A DNA stretch of 64,000 nt from an uncultured Draconibacterium sp. (lineage in GTDB: Bacteria; Bacteroidota; Bacteroidia; Bacteroidales; Prolixibacteraceae): the NCBI RefSeq assembly GCF_963677575.1, contig NZ_OY782038.1, positions 2,483,501 to 2,547,500 on the forward strand. The letters are read 5' to 3'. Below are positions 7,641 to 16,741 of the stretch, one piece after another. The notes under the pieces were generated by a model. It ran no database searches. It was not told the origin of the DNA and saw only the letters and a program-made list of their open reading frames with translations. Both the position numbers and the translations under genes were made by a program. How positions within the stretch are numbered: position 1 is the stretch's first letter; every line of letters begins with the position of its first letter.

Positions 7641-7836
7641 TCTAATTGGTTTTAGGTACTTAAATAATTATTCGATAAATGAATAGAATACAAATATGTA
7701 GTTTTTCGTGCATTATTCCCATATTTGACTGTTTTAATTTGCTGCCCGTTGGCTGCAATAAAAAGCAGGAGAATTAATTTACGCCAACTATAATTAATGC
7801 GAACTTAAACATCTTACGAATGTTGCCTTAGTAAAA

Positions 7837-8775
7837 ATGAATGTTCAACACATGAAGAATAAAGATCTGCTAGCGACCCTTTCGGCACTTGCCGCCGTTT
7901 TTTTCTGGAGCTTTTCGTTTGTATGGTTTAAAATTGCTTTTCTGGCCTATAAACCCATTACGGTTGTAATTTTCAGGCTTGCAATTTCAGCGGTTCTCAT
8001 TATATTGATGGCACTTTCGGTAAAACAACTTCAGAAAGTAAAAAAGGAAGATTATAAGTGGTTCTTTTTCATGGCCTTTTTCGAGCCGTTTTTGTATTTC
8101 CTAGGCGAGAGTTACGGGCTTCAATATGTATCGTCGACTGTTGCTGCGGTAATTGTGGCAACCATTCCGCTTTTCACTCCGATAGCAACCTGGATATTCT
8201 ACAAAGAAAAGATCAAACTGATGACAGTGATCGGTATCACCTTTTCCTTTTTTGGAGTTGGGATGGTAGTAATGAACGGGCATTTGGGTTTTGAGGCATC
8301 GCCGATCGGTGTTGCGCTCGAGTCGATGGCAGTTATTGCAGCCATTAGTTTTGCTCTCATACTCAAGAAACTAACAACAGGTTACAATACTTTAACGATT
8401 ATTGCTTATCAGAATATAATTGGCGTTTTACTGTTTCTACCAATCTGGTTAAGCATCGATTTTCAGGACTTTTTGCAAACTCCATTTCATCCGCAGGCTT
8501 TCAGGGCGATAATTCTGCTGGCCGTATTTTCATCTACACTGGCCTTCGTGTTTTTTACCAAAAGTTTACGGATACTGGGAGTAACGCGTGCAAATACATT
8601 TATAAATCTCATACCGGTATTTGTGGCAGTGCTGGCATTTTTTATTCTGAAAGATGAATTGGGCATTCAGCAAATAATTGGGATTATTGTGGTAGTAACC
8701 GGACTGTTCCTTTCACAAATAAAGAAAAGAGAAACCAACGGACGCAAAAAAGGTGCGGAGATTCATCGTAGATAA
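7837..8775 (+). CDS. EamA/DMT-superfamily transporter
   Basis: 312 residues with about ten hydrophobic helices in two five-helix halves, the EamA layout. 'ALAAVFFWSFSFVWFKIAF' opens the first repeat, 'LQYVSSTVAAVIVATIPLFTPIATWIF' carries the typical mid-repeat motif, and 'LRILGVTRANTFINLIPVFVAVLAFFIL' is its second-half equivalent. The tail is short and basic. The family exports amino acids or metabolites at the inner membrane; the substrate cannot be read from sequence. An alternative start is the ATG at 7852. The YkgJ gene follows 11 bases after the stop and is probably co-transcribed. Confidence 0.85.
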   Translation: MNVQHMKNKDLLATLSALAAVFFWSFSFVWFKIAFLAYKPITVVIFRLAISAVLIILMALSVKQLQKVKKEDYKWFFFMAFFEPFLYFLGESYGLQYVSSTVAAVIVATIPLFTPIATWIFYKEKIKLMTVIGITFSFFGVGMVVMNGHLGFEASPIGVALESMAVIAAISFALILKKLTTGYNTLTIIAYQNIIGVLLFLPIWLSIDFQDFLQTPFHPQAFRAIILLAVFSSTLAFVFFTKSLRILGVTRANTFINLIPVFVAVLAFFILKDELGIQQIIGIIVVVTGLFLSQIKKRETNGRKKGAEIHRR

Positions 8776-8786
8776 ATAGGTATAGA

Positions 8787-9287
8787 ATGAACATCAATTA
8801 TAAAACACCCGAGGAGCTAAAGCTGCTTACCGACAAAAGTAGGCTGGAAACCAACGCGCTTCTGAAGAAATTAAAAAAGAAAAAGCCCAAACGGCTCGAC
8901 GATGTGGTACATGCCCTGCACTACGAAGCTTTTGATAATTTTGACTGCCTTGATTGTGCCAACTGCTGCAAAACTATCGGACCACGCCTTATAGTCAAAG
9001 ATATTGAGCGAGTGGCCAAACACCTGAAAATGAAATTGCCCGATTTTACCGAGCAATACATACGAATTGATGAAGACGGCGATTATGTTTTTAAGGAGCA
9101 CCCCTGCCCTTTTCTGATGTCCGACAACTATTGCATGGTGTACGAAAGCCGCCCCAAAGCATGCCGCGAATACCCGCACACCGATCGTAAACGTTTTTAT
9201 CAGATTCTCGACTTGTCACATAAAAACTGCGAAACCTGCCCCATTGTACTGGAAGTTTTTGAAAAGCTGAAGAAGGAAAATTTCTAA
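8787..9287 (+). CDS. YkgJ-family cysteine cluster protein
   Basis: 166 residues, cytosolic. Cysteines occur at 54, 57, 60, 61, 107, 116, 126, 148 and 151 in the pattern of the YkgJ/CxxCxxCC family ('CLDCANCC', 'HPCPFL', 'NYCMVYESRPKACREYP', 'NCETC'), probably binding a zinc or Fe-S centre. The biochemical function of the family is not established. It follows the DMT transporter by 11 bases; the aldo/keto reductase starts 39 bases after it, so the three may form an operon. Confidence 0.85.
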   Translation: MNINYKTPEELKLLTDKSRLETNALLKKLKKKKPKRLDDVVHALHYEAFDNFDCLDCANCCKTIGPRLIVKDIERVAKHLKMKLPDFTEQYIRIDEDGDYVFKEHPCPFLMSDNYCMVYESRPKACREYPHTDRKRFYQILDLSHKNCETCPIVLEVFEKLKKENF

Positions 9288-9326
9288 CTTTAAGGCAAAC
9301 AACACACTGCTTACGAAATACAGATT

Positions 9327-10169
9327 ATGAAAAAACTACTTTTAAATGACGGAAACGAACTACCAATTATTGGTTTCGGAACTTATAAATCCAACGAACA
9401 GGAAGGCATAGAAGCAGTTCAATTTGCCCTGCAAAAGGGCTACCAATTGATTGACACAGCCGCATTTTACTTTAATGAAGAAGCCGTTGGCAAAGGGATA
9501 AAAGCCAGTGGCATTCCGCGTGAAGATATTATTGTAACCACTAAGTTGTGGCGTGAGTGTTTGGGCTACGAATCCACCAAGAAAGAACTGGAAAAGTCAT
9601 TAAAGAAACTCGATCTGGATTACATTGATCTCTACCTGATACACTGGCCGGCAAATGCGCGCAATTACGACAACTGGCAAAAGGCCAACGCCGACACCTG
9701 GCGTGCCATGGAAGAACTGCAAGCCGAAGGAAAAATAAAATCGATTGGCGTAAGCAATTTCTTTCAGGAACATTTTGAGGCTTTATTTCAGACAGCCAAT
9801 GTAAAACCGGCAGTAAACCAAATTGAGTTTCACCCGGGATACTGGCAGCCGGAACTGACAGCGTTTTGCAAAAAACACAACATTGTTATTGAAGCCTGGT
9901 CGCCACTGGCGCGCGGACGCGTATTCGAAAATGATACCTTGCAGCAAATTGCAAAAACCCATAAGCAATCGATAGCCAAAGTTTGCCTGCGATGGATTAC
10001 GCAGCACGATGTTGTGGTTATTCCAAAATCAACAACACAAGAACGAATTCTGGACAATCTGAACTTATTCGGGTTTGAGCTCTCTCAGGAAGAAATGAGT
10101 TTGATTGACAATCTCCCGGAAATCGGTTTTAGCGGTGAGTTGCCTAATATTTGGCCGGAGAGAGTTTAA
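9327..10169 (+). CDS. Aldo/keto reductase
   Basis: 280 residues, the usual length for the prokaryotic AKR5-type family. The catalytic tetrad is visible: Asp43 and Tyr48 in 'LIDTAAFYFNE', Lys73 in 'VTTKLW', His106 in 'YLIHWP'. NADPH-binding motifs are 'AVNQIEFHPGYWQPEL' and 'VVIPKSTTQERILDNLNLFGFELS'. It reduces aldehydes or ketones with NADPH in the cytosol, as in the 2,5-diketo-gluconate/methylglyoxal reductase group; the substrate is unknown. The C-terminus is complete. The nearest downstream feature is the IS element at 10456. Confidence 0.9.
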   Translation: MKKLLLNDGNELPIIGFGTYKSNEQEGIEAVQFALQKGYQLIDTAAFYFNEEAVGKGIKASGIPREDIIVTTKLWRECLGYESTKKELEKSLKKLDLDYIDLYLIHWPANARNYDNWQKANADTWRAMEELQAEGKIKSIGVSNFFQEHFEALFQTANVKPAVNQIEFHPGYWQPELTAFCKKHNIVIEAWSPLARGRVFENDTLQQIAKTHKQSIAKVCLRWITQHDVVVIPKSTTQERILDNLNLFGFELSQEEMSLIDNLPEIGFSGELPNIWPERV

Positions 10170-10455
10170 GGATAGTAATCCTATCTTAAACACAATTCGT
10201 AATCACCTATCTATAAACACCTTATCCCCCGCTTTTTTTTTGATTTTTCCTGTAATTAACAATACTATTATTTAATTTATGTGTAGTTAATTACAAACCT
10301 GTTTCTTTAAATTTATGAAACCCAAGCTGGAATTCCAACTGAGGAAAAACAATGCCGGCTAAAGCCGGGACTGCAACATTATTTGTTAAACCGGGAAATT
10401 GGGTGACACCCAAAAATCCCACAAACTTTGTAGAACTATGAAAAAATTTGGCTAT
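10170..10455. other. Gene-free segment between the aldo/keto reductase and the IS element
   Basis: 286 bases with an A/T-rich first half and a stretch containing GCCGGCTAAAGCCGG (about 10352-10366, a small hairpin) and an 'ACCGGGAAATTGGGTG' segment. No convincing reading frame or RNA gene was seen; the only open frames overlap the IS end. Confidence 0.5.
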
Positions 10456-11343
10456 GAAGTTGTTTAAAGTTTCCGCAGTAAAATCACGGTAAATGCTATT
10501 AAATTCAGTGCTTTCCAATGTATAGCATTTGTTTCAAACCGTACTAAGATTGCTTTAAATGCATCAAGCCATGCGTTAGTGCGTTCCACAACAAATCTGC
10601 ATTTATACAGTAAGTCGTCGAATAAGTATTCACGATTTATCCCATTGCGTTTGTTTTGATCAATATTGCCAATAATTTTTGTTTCCGAACAATAACGGCG
10701 GAACTCTCCTGTATCGAAGCCAGAGTCAGCATTTAAGAACAATCCATCGGTGTGTATCCCTGAGTTTTCCAGAACGGCAATCATTTTCTTTGCCGTTGGA
10801 ACCAGGTTGTATGCATCATTGTGGTTCCCGTCAATAGGGTCGCTACAAGTTAGAGGGATGCCTTGGCTGTCCGTTAAAATCAGCATATTACTTGTTTTTG
10901 CTTTTTTCCTCCCCTGATAGGCAACTGCTTCTCCTCCACGTTTAGTTGGAGTATGTGTACCATCGAGCTGGATACTTGACAAGTCCAGCAAGTGTTTGTA
11001 TTTGTTCAGGATGTTTTGCCACATCTCATCCCAGCTTCCGTCCTTGCACCATTTTTGATAGTGGAAATACACACTTTGCCAGTTGTATTTGCAACGGAAG
11101 AATTGTTTCATAGGTAATTGCCTCCATTGACACCCTGTTTTTAATCGATATAGTATTGCTTCAAGCACCTGATAATCTCTTACTTTTGCATTATTCTTTG
11201 AATTCCCAAATTTTAAGTAGGGACAAATCTCTTTTTTATTATACTTTTACTCAACACGATTTTTTGAAAGAATGATATAAAATGTTGTGTCTCAATATTG
11301 AAATATCATTCTTTCTTTTCAACAGTTAACTTTTGACAACTTC
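10456..11343 (-). mobile_element. IS5-family insertion sequence
   Basis: An 888-bp element with imperfect terminal inverted repeats: GAAGTTGTTTAAAGTTTCC at 10456-10474, and on the other strand GAAGTTGTCAAAAGTTAAC read from 11343 down to 11325 (about 15 of 19 identical). TAT directly flanks both ends (10453-10455 and 11344-11346), consistent with a short target duplication as made by IS5-group elements. It carries one transposase gene on the reverse strand. GAAAGAATGATAT at 11266-11278 and its exact complement at 11303-11315 form a hairpin upstream of the gene, which could block read-through transcription from outside. Confidence 0.8.
10464..11168 (-). CDS. IS5-family transposase
   Basis: 234 residues from a GTG at 11168. 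The DDE catalytic triad is visible: Asp69 in 'SIQLDGTHT', Asp148 in 'LFLNADSGFDTGEF' and Glu195 in 'CRFVVERTNAWLDAFKAI'. It opens with 'LEAILYRLKTGCQWRQLP', the IS5/IS427-type insertion domain. The same frame stays open upstream to about 11245 and encodes further family-like sequence ('EICPYLKF', 'KVRDYQ'), but has no ATG, GTG or TTG at a sensible place. The true start may therefore be non-standard or supplied by frameshifting, or the N-terminus may have been lost. The stop codon lies inside the terminal repeat. Confidence 0.85.
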   Translation of the reverse strand: MLEAILYRLKTGCQWRQLPMKQFFRCKYNWQSVYFHYQKWCKDGSWDEMWQNILNKYKHLLDLSSIQLDGTHTPTKRGGEAVAYQGRKKAKTSNMLILTDSQGIPLTCSDPIDGNHNDAYNLVPTAKKMIAVLENSGIHTDGLFLNADSGFDTGEFRRYCSETKIIGNIDQNKRNGINREYLFDDLLYKCRFVVERTNAWLDAFKAILVRFETNAIHWKALNLIAFTVILLRKL

Positions 11344-11349
11344 TATTTA

Positions 11350-11386
11350 AAAAGCTTTGACCGAGATTGGATCAAAGCTTTTTTTT
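11350..11386. terminator. Bidirectional rho-independent terminator
   Basis: AAAAGCTTTGA and TCAAAGCTTTT form a perfect stem around CCGAGATTGGA, flanked by A and T runs so that either strand yields a U tract. It lies just outside the IS and may be the original terminator of the 7837-10169 genes, now displaced by the insertion. Confidence 0.75.
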
Positions 11387-11756
11387 GACATGTCGTTTTC
11401 AATTAATTCAGTCGTTTCTTTATACACCGGTTTTAAATGGAGCGATTTCAATTTTCGTCCGGATTAACCATCAGCGTTGTACGACTTTCTTCGCCGGACG
11501 ATTTACATGACATCCTTTTTCCCGGGGCGATGTAATTCAAAGAATTACTTTCCCCGGGAAAAAATATAACGCACTTTCAGCGCTTTTTATTAAAAGCCCC
11601 AAAGGGGCAACAGGCAATAACCCGGTGCGACTGACGGCAATCAGGAAGCGCCGGGAAAGAAAATGAAGTTGATCTCGTCCGGCAAAGACAGTTGAATAAA
11701 GATTGTTCGATGTCCCGAACGAAAGAACTCTTTGCTCTATTTTATTACCTCAAGTT
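11387..11756. repeat. Gene-free stretch rich in palindromes
   Basis: No credible gene. It holds a 12-bp perfect inverted repeat (TTTTTCCCGGGG at 11516-11527 with its complement at 11552-11563, enclosing AATTC/GAATT), an 8-bp pair around 11456-11509 (TCGTCCGG / CCGGACGA), and a G+C-rich tract with GCCCCAAAGGGGC (about 11597-11609) and an ACCCGG...CCGGG pair. The composition resembles interspersed palindromic repeats of Bacteroidota; membership of a family was not tested. Confidence 0.4.
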
Positions 11757-12956
11757 TCACTTCCTAATTTTGCCAGTATACAGCCGAACATAGAAGTATG
11801 CAATTGTCAGAATGGCATAACTCCCAGCCTGCAGATATAACTTTAGCACCTCTGTTTTAACCTCTGTAATTCCCACACCCATTGTGCGCAAACGCAAATA
11901 GGCAGGAATAGTTGTTGTTCCGGGCAGAATCTTGGATAAGCCTACCAACCAATCGGGCATAGCAGACACCGGCCACGAAATACCGCTTAAGAATAAGGCT
12001 ATCGGCGACAAAAACATCATAAATACAATGGCCGACTCGCGATGTTTAAAGAGCGTTGACAGACCAATTCCGAAGAATATTACCGCCAACAAAAACGGGA
12101 ACAATAACATCAGAACATCAAACATATTGCCTTTGTCCGGATAGTTGAACCAGTCGTGAATTATGATCAGTGTAAGGCAAATATTAAATGCTGAGATTAG
12201 TAAATAAGCTCCGACTCTTCCCAAAACCAGTGGAATGATCTCGCGCCTACGTTTGTTTTCCGGCAATCTAAATGGAGATGTTTTTGATTCGGAAAAAGTA
12301 CCACCCATAATTCCAATACCAATCAGTAAGGTTTGTTGAATGATGATGATGATTAATCCGGGCATGATAAAACTACCATACGAACCTGCAGGAATGTAAA
12401 GCATGTGCGTTTGGATACTCAGCGGACTGGCAGCAACTTTTGCATGACGTAACGATTTCCCTTCTGCAAGATAATGCTTCACTCCTACTCCTGCCCCAAA
12501 ATAAGCATTTACTGTTTGTGCCGCCGTGTAGAAGGTTTTGTATTTTAACAGGTAACTACCATCGGCGTAAACAGCAACATTAGCTTGTTTTGTCGACAAT
12601 ACGTTTTCCTGAAATCCTTTCGGGATAAGTAAAACACCATCAATTTTGTTAGCCATAAAAAGTTCTTCAGCCTCTTCCAAACTCTGCGGATTATAAGCAA
12701 CCTTAGCATCTCGCGTCGCATCCAGCATATTCGTGTATTTTCGGCTGGTAGCTGTTTGATCCAAATCAACAACACCAATTGGCAAATCGGTAAGCACTTC
12801 GTTAAAGTATCCGAATGAATACAACAAAGGATAAATTAATAATGCCCCGACCAAAATCAGCACAGCCCCGCTATCCGAAAAAATAGCTTTCAATTCATTC
12901 TTAAAATGAATCGCCATTAATTCGAAGCTGTTTATTTTATTCATATCTTTTGTCAT
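11757..12956 (-). CDS. ABC-2 type transporter permease (second of pair)
   Basis: 399 residues of the ABC-2 / YhhJ-YbhR permease type. One N-terminal helix ('AVLILVGALLIYPLLYSFGYF') is followed by a periplasmic domain of about 140 residues ('LPIGVVDLDQTATSRKYTNMLDAT', 'DGVLLIPKGFQENVL') and a bundle of five C-terminal helices with 'LSPIALFLSGISWPVSAMPDWL'. It probably forms a heterodimer with the neighbouring permease. It is the last gene of the TetR-TolC-HlyD-permease-permease group. No ATP-binding subunit is encoded here. A downstream in-frame ATG at codon 5 is an alternative start. Confidence 0.87.
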   Translation of the reverse strand: MTKDMNKINSFELMAIHFKNELKAIFSDSGAVLILVGALLIYPLLYSFGYFNEVLTDLPIGVVDLDQTATSRKYTNMLDATRDAKVAYNPQSLEEAEELFMANKIDGVLLIPKGFQENVLSTKQANVAVYADGSYLLKYKTFYTAAQTVNAYFGAGVGVKHYLAEGKSLRHAKVAASPLSIQTHMLYIPAGSYGSFIMPGLIIIIIQQTLLIGIGIMGGTFSESKTSPFRLPENKRRREIIPLVLGRVGAYLLISAFNICLTLIIIHDWFNYPDKGNMFDVLMLLFPFLLAVIFFGIGLSTLFKHRESAIVFMMFLSPIALFLSGISWPVSAMPDWLVGLSKILPGTTTIPAYLRLRTMGVGITEVKTEVLKLYLQAGSYAILTIAYFYVRLYTGKIRK

Positions 12957-12961
12957 AGTTC

Positions 12962-14143
12962 CTATTGTTTTCCCCAGTATTTCGGATCGCTCAAACTCTT
13001 CTTATACATTTTGAATGCAGCCATCCCCGACAGCATAAAAATGATGATGTAACACAAATACGGCAAGGCCTCTTTTATTGGTGCGCCGCGTAACGATTGT
13101 GATATAAATAGTTTCTCCCACCAGGTAAAAGGGAAAATGGCCGTGAGTGTTTTTACAAATGGCATCATTCCTTCTATCGGAAAAGTAAGTCCCGAGAATG
13201 TTATACCCATCATTATATAAGCACTCCCCACCGACAGTGACAAACGCAGGTTTTTTGTTACCGCAACGAAAATTAATCCCAGCATTTGGTAGGCGAGAAT
13301 CGTAATAAACTGACCGCAAAAAATAATCACAAAACTACCGTTTAACGGCATGCCTTCAACTACGTAAAGCAAATAAGCGATTAACATGGCGAAACCCGAA
13401 TAAATAACGGTGTACGGAAACAGTTTCCCTACAATTGACAAGCGTACGCTATTGTTTCCGGCTTCCAAAAGACTTTGTCCTGTACCTCGTTTCAGTTCAT
13501 TTCCGAAAGTGTAAACCGAACTCATAAATGCAAACAAAAACAAGGTAAAATAGAGCATTGCAGAGTTAAGGAAGTAGGCGTAATTTGTATACGGATTGAA
13601 CAAGACATGCTTTTGAATTTTTACAGGAACAACCCTGGCCATAGCTTTTTGCGCATTGTTACCGTTAAGTGCAAGTTTCTTTATCTGAATTCCGGCCGAC
13701 AAGGTATTTAATGTGGTTAAAACCGAACGTTGTACAACACCGGCAACCGTTACATTTGTTCCGTTGATATAAACCGGAACAGGTGCTTCCATTCCCTGAA
13801 ATACCTTTTTCTCCAGCTCATTGGGCAAAACAACAATTGCCTGAACGAGGCCTTGTTTTAACCACTCCTGCGCCTGGAACATATCCGATGCCCCGGCAAC
13901 AATCTCCACATCGGGCGAGGCGTTTAAAGCATTTCCAACTTTTACGGAAAGTGATGAATTATCCTGATCGACCAAAGCAATGGGTAAACGTTTTGCCGCT
14001 CCTTGCTGAAAGATAAAAAAGAGCAGCAGAATACCCGTGATCGGCCCGATTAAAAGCAAAAACCGATAGGCCGGATTTTGCTGAATCCGCCTGGCTTCAC
14101 GAATCATTACTTCGAAAATAGGATGTCTCTTTTTCCCGTCCAT
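12962..14143 (-). CDS. ABC-2 type transporter permease (first of pair)
   Basis: About 393 residues from the ATG at 14143, which lies one base after the stop of the HlyD gene. A longer frame from 14170 would add nine residues read through the HlyD 3' end and is less likely. Architecture is as in its partner: N-terminal helix ('YRFLLLIGPITGILLLFFIF'), periplasmic domain ('LPIALVDQDNSSLSVKVGNAL', 'VQAIVVLPNELEKKVF'), then a C-terminal membrane bundle with 'MGITFSGLTFPIEGMMPFVKTLTAIFPFTWW'. It belongs to the inner-membrane part of a tripartite exporter; the substrate is unknown, though drugs or lipophilic compounds are usual for such TetR-linked systems. Confidence 0.87.
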   Translation of the reverse strand: MDGKKRHPIFEVMIREARRIQQNPAYRFLLLIGPITGILLLFFIFQQGAAKRLPIALVDQDNSSLSVKVGNALNASPDVEIVAGASDMFQAQEWLKQGLVQAIVVLPNELEKKVFQGMEAPVPVYINGTNVTVAGVVQRSVLTTLNTLSAGIQIKKLALNGNNAQKAMARVVPVKIQKHVLFNPYTNYAYFLNSAMLYFTLFLFAFMSSVYTFGNELKRGTGQSLLEAGNNSVRLSIVGKLFPYTVIYSGFAMLIAYLLYVVEGMPLNGSFVIIFCGQFITILAYQMLGLIFVAVTKNLRLSLSVGSAYIMMGITFSGLTFPIEGMMPFVKTLTAIFPFTWWEKLFISQSLRGAPIKEALPYLCYIIIFMLSGMAAFKMYKKSLSDPKYWGKQ

Positions 14144-14144
14144 T

Positions 14145-15131
14145 TTATTTCGTTTCGGGTAAGGTAACAACGGCTGTCATTCCAGGACGCAAACCTTCTA
14201 TTTCACTCACCGGGCGCGCCTCAACTTCAAACGATTTTAAATCAAATTCTCCCGAAGTTTTTGTTGCATTCCATCGGGCAAAATCGGCAGAAGGGCTAAT
14301 GTATTTTACTTTAAAATCGAACTCCTGCCCACCTAAACCGGGGATCACAGCTTTAAACACACTTCCCATTTTAAAATAAGTCATATAATCTTCGCGAATG
14401 TAAAGTGTTACCCAAATATCGTTCAAATCGAGAATGGTTACTACCGGAAAACCTGTTGAAACAAGCTCGCCTTCCTCAACATTTACGCCCGATACTTCGC
14501 CGTCGGCAATGGCATTAATTGTTGTTTCTTCCAGATAAGCTTCCACCTCGGCAATGGCCGCCTCGGCACGTTTTACCATTGCAGCAGCAGCGGCTTTATC
14601 TTCTTCGCGAGCGCCCTTTTCAGCTTTCTGCCAAATGGCTTTTGCGGCATTTGCAGTTTCACGGGCAGCTTTCATTTGCGTTTCCACCTCATCGCGTTTT
14701 TGTGCCGGTACCACTCCTTCATCGTATAAATTCTGAATGCGAGCAAATGTCTTTTCGGCAAACTGGGCAGCTGCCTCGGCTTTTACATAGGTGCTGTAGG
14801 CTGCGGTAATATCCTCTTGCTGCGCTCCGTTTTGTGCTTTTCGGCTTTGCGCACTTGCTGCTGTTCGGGCAGCATTTGCATTGGCCAGTTTTGCATTAAT
14901 TTCGGGACTGTCGATGGAAAAAATAAAGTCGCCCTTTTTAACTTTCTGCCCTCTGTCAACAGCAACTTTCTGTATTCTTCCCGGCACTTTTGATGCAATA
15001 TTGTATTGTTGCGCCTCAACCTCTCCTTGCAGAATTACAGGCTCGGGTTTTGTAACAACAATAAATGTGTACACTATAAATGCTACGATAGCTACAAGTA
15101 CAATTATTGAGCTTAACGTCTTCTTATTCAT
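14145..15131 (-). CDS. HlyD-family periplasmic adaptor (membrane fusion protein)
   Basis: 328 residues with an N-terminal anchor ('SSIIVLVAIVAFIVYTFIVV', residues 7-26), a split biotinyl-lipoyl domain ('IASKVPGRIQKVAVDRGQKVKKGDFIFSID' and 'TINAIADGEVSGVNVEEGELVSTGFPVVTILD') and between them a long Ala/Glu-rich alpha-hairpin (about 80-190). A beta-barrel follows, ending 'EIEGLRPGMTAVVTLPETK'. This is the YbhG/EmrA-like adaptor that links the ABC-2 permeases to the TolC homologue upstream, 24 bases before it. It overlaps or abuts the first permease gene, indicating translational coupling. Confidence 0.9.
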   Translation of the reverse strand: MNKKTLSSIIVLVAIVAFIVYTFIVVTKPEPVILQGEVEAQQYNIASKVPGRIQKVAVDRGQKVKKGDFIFSIDSPEINAKLANANAARTAASAQSRKAQNGAQQEDITAAYSTYVKAEAAAQFAEKTFARIQNLYDEGVVPAQKRDEVETQMKAARETANAAKAIWQKAEKGAREEDKAAAAAMVKRAEAAIAEVEAYLEETTINAIADGEVSGVNVEEGELVSTGFPVVTILDLNDIWVTLYIREDYMTYFKMGSVFKAVIPGLGGQEFDFKVKYISPSADFARWNATKTSGEFDLKSFEVEARPVSEIEGLRPGMTAVVTLPETK

Positions 15132-15155
15132 ATTCTATGTTTTTTGCTTTTGTTT

Positions 15156-16682
15156 TTAAAGTGATTCGGTTACGGTATTGTCTCCACTCGAGAAATCGAT
15201 GTATTGTTCGGGAACACCCGCTGTTTGGAGGAAATTCGCCAAGCCAACATCGTAATTGTATAAAACACTAAGTCGCAATGTTTTTACCTGCAATACTTTT
15301 GTGTTTGCCTCAACGACATCGGTAGACGTTGCAAATCCTTCGTTAAAGGCAGTCTCCGTACTTTGACGGTATTCGTTTGCCAACTCGAGCGTTGTTTCCA
15401 GTTCGGTTTTTTGCTCCATCTGCATTTGCAATTCGTTATAGAGCTTTACCAGGTAGGCTTCCAAATCGTTATTGGCTTTTTGTTCCGCGTATTCAACCTG
15501 GTTGTGCAAAGTTTCGCTGGCCAGAATGTTGTTTTTGCGACTCATTCCCTGAAACAAGTTCCACTTCATTCCAATTCCCAGTTCCCACTCGGGCATGTAC
15601 GTCGAAAAGTTTTTGTCGGCAATGTTGTAATTACCCATTGCCGCAATCGTTGGTAGATATTCGTTTTTTTCTACCCGATGTTTTATCTCAACAAGTTCCT
15701 TTTTCCCCTGTATTTGTTTCAGTTGAGGGTTTAATTCTTTGGCACGATCTAACCACGAAGCCAAACCGGTTAATTCGTTATTGATAAACAAATTATTAGC
15801 CGGAATAACCTGCCCCATCGAATCGGCTGCCAATGTTGCTTTTAATCCGGTGCGTATGATCTCAACATTCCGAGCTGCCTGCTTCACCTCACGTTCTGCC
15901 TCATTTTTTGCCACCTCGGCATGAAGCAATTCAACTTTAGCAATCATTCCGTTATCGAACAGCTTTTTTGCATCGTTGTAATGATTCTCCATACTTTTCA
16001 GCATTTCTTTGCGAAGTTTTTCCACTTGCAATCCGAGGGCAAGACCATAATAACGCGTAACCAGTTCGGTTAGCAGAACACCTTCGGCATGGCGTAATTC
16101 CTGCTGGCTAATATCCAGGTTTACTTCGGCAGCCTGGTTGGCTCCGTTGATTTTGCTTCCGGCATAAATTGGCATTGCAAAACTCGCTGTCAGCAATGCA
16201 AAATTCTTTTCCTGAATAATCTCATCCCAGTCGTGGGCTGCAATCTGTTCACCTCCTTCAAGTAATTGCTGACGTACGATTTCGGTACTCATATCGTCGC
16301 TTAAGTAAGGATAAAGTGTATTTGTTGCCGGATCGGGATTTGGTACGCCGCTAAAAACACCGTAATTACCAAGTGTTTCGTACAGCGGACTGATGGCTTC
16401 ACCAACAGGAGTTAAATCGAGATGCAAAGGATCGGACATTGTCACGGCCGTTGCATTTAGCGAAACCTGTGGCAAACGCATTCCTTTCTTCGATTTGATC
16501 TCAAATTCTTTTTGCCGAATCTCTTCCTTTTGGCGTAACAGTGCCGGATTTTGTTCCAGCATTATTTGCATCGCCTGATCGAATGACAACAATTGATCCG
16601 GTGATTGCCCGTGAACCTTTACTCCCACTGCTAAAAGCAGCAGGAATAACAAGACTGTTTTCTGTTGTTTAATTGTTTTCAT
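15156..16682 (-). CDS. TolC-family outer-membrane efflux protein
   Basis: 508 residues with a signal peptide ('LLFLLLLAVGVKVHGQ'). Two outer-membrane-efflux repeats begin 'LLSFDQAMQIMLEQNPALLRQKEEIRQKEFEIKSKKG' and 'LDRAKELNPQLKQIQGKKELVEIKHRVEKNEYLPTIAAMGNYN', each with a long coiled-coil hairpin. An insertion around residues 85-165, rich in acidic and aromatic residues, lies in the first repeat and is longer than in most TolC proteins. It forms the outer-membrane tunnel of the export complex. It is first structural gene of the operon, 59 bases after the tetR gene on the same strand. Confidence 0.9.
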   Translation of the reverse strand: MKTIKQQKTVLLFLLLLAVGVKVHGQSPDQLLSFDQAMQIMLEQNPALLRQKEEIRQKEFEIKSKKGMRLPQVSLNATAVTMSDPLHLDLTPVGEAISPLYETLGNYGVFSGVPNPDPATNTLYPYLSDDMSTEIVRQQLLEGGEQIAAHDWDEIIQEKNFALLTASFAMPIYAGSKINGANQAAEVNLDISQQELRHAEGVLLTELVTRYYGLALGLQVEKLRKEMLKSMENHYNDAKKLFDNGMIAKVELLHAEVAKNEAEREVKQAARNVEIIRTGLKATLAADSMGQVIPANNLFINNELTGLASWLDRAKELNPQLKQIQGKKELVEIKHRVEKNEYLPTIAAMGNYNIADKNFSTYMPEWELGIGMKWNLFQGMSRKNNILASETLHNQVEYAEQKANNDLEAYLVKLYNELQMQMEQKTELETTLELANEYRQSTETAFNEGFATSTDVVEANTKVLQVKTLRLSVLYNYDVGLANFLQTAGVPEQYIDFSSGDNTVTESL

Positions 16683-16741
16683 TTCTAGTATTGTAAGCTG
16701 TATTTTGTTGTATTATTAATTCCATATCTCTGAGGTGTTTA

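Noticed and set aside
10291..10518. 75-codon reverse-strand frame at the IS border
   Set aside because: It spans the IS end and flanking DNA in a different frame from the transposase, so it is a by-product of the insertion.
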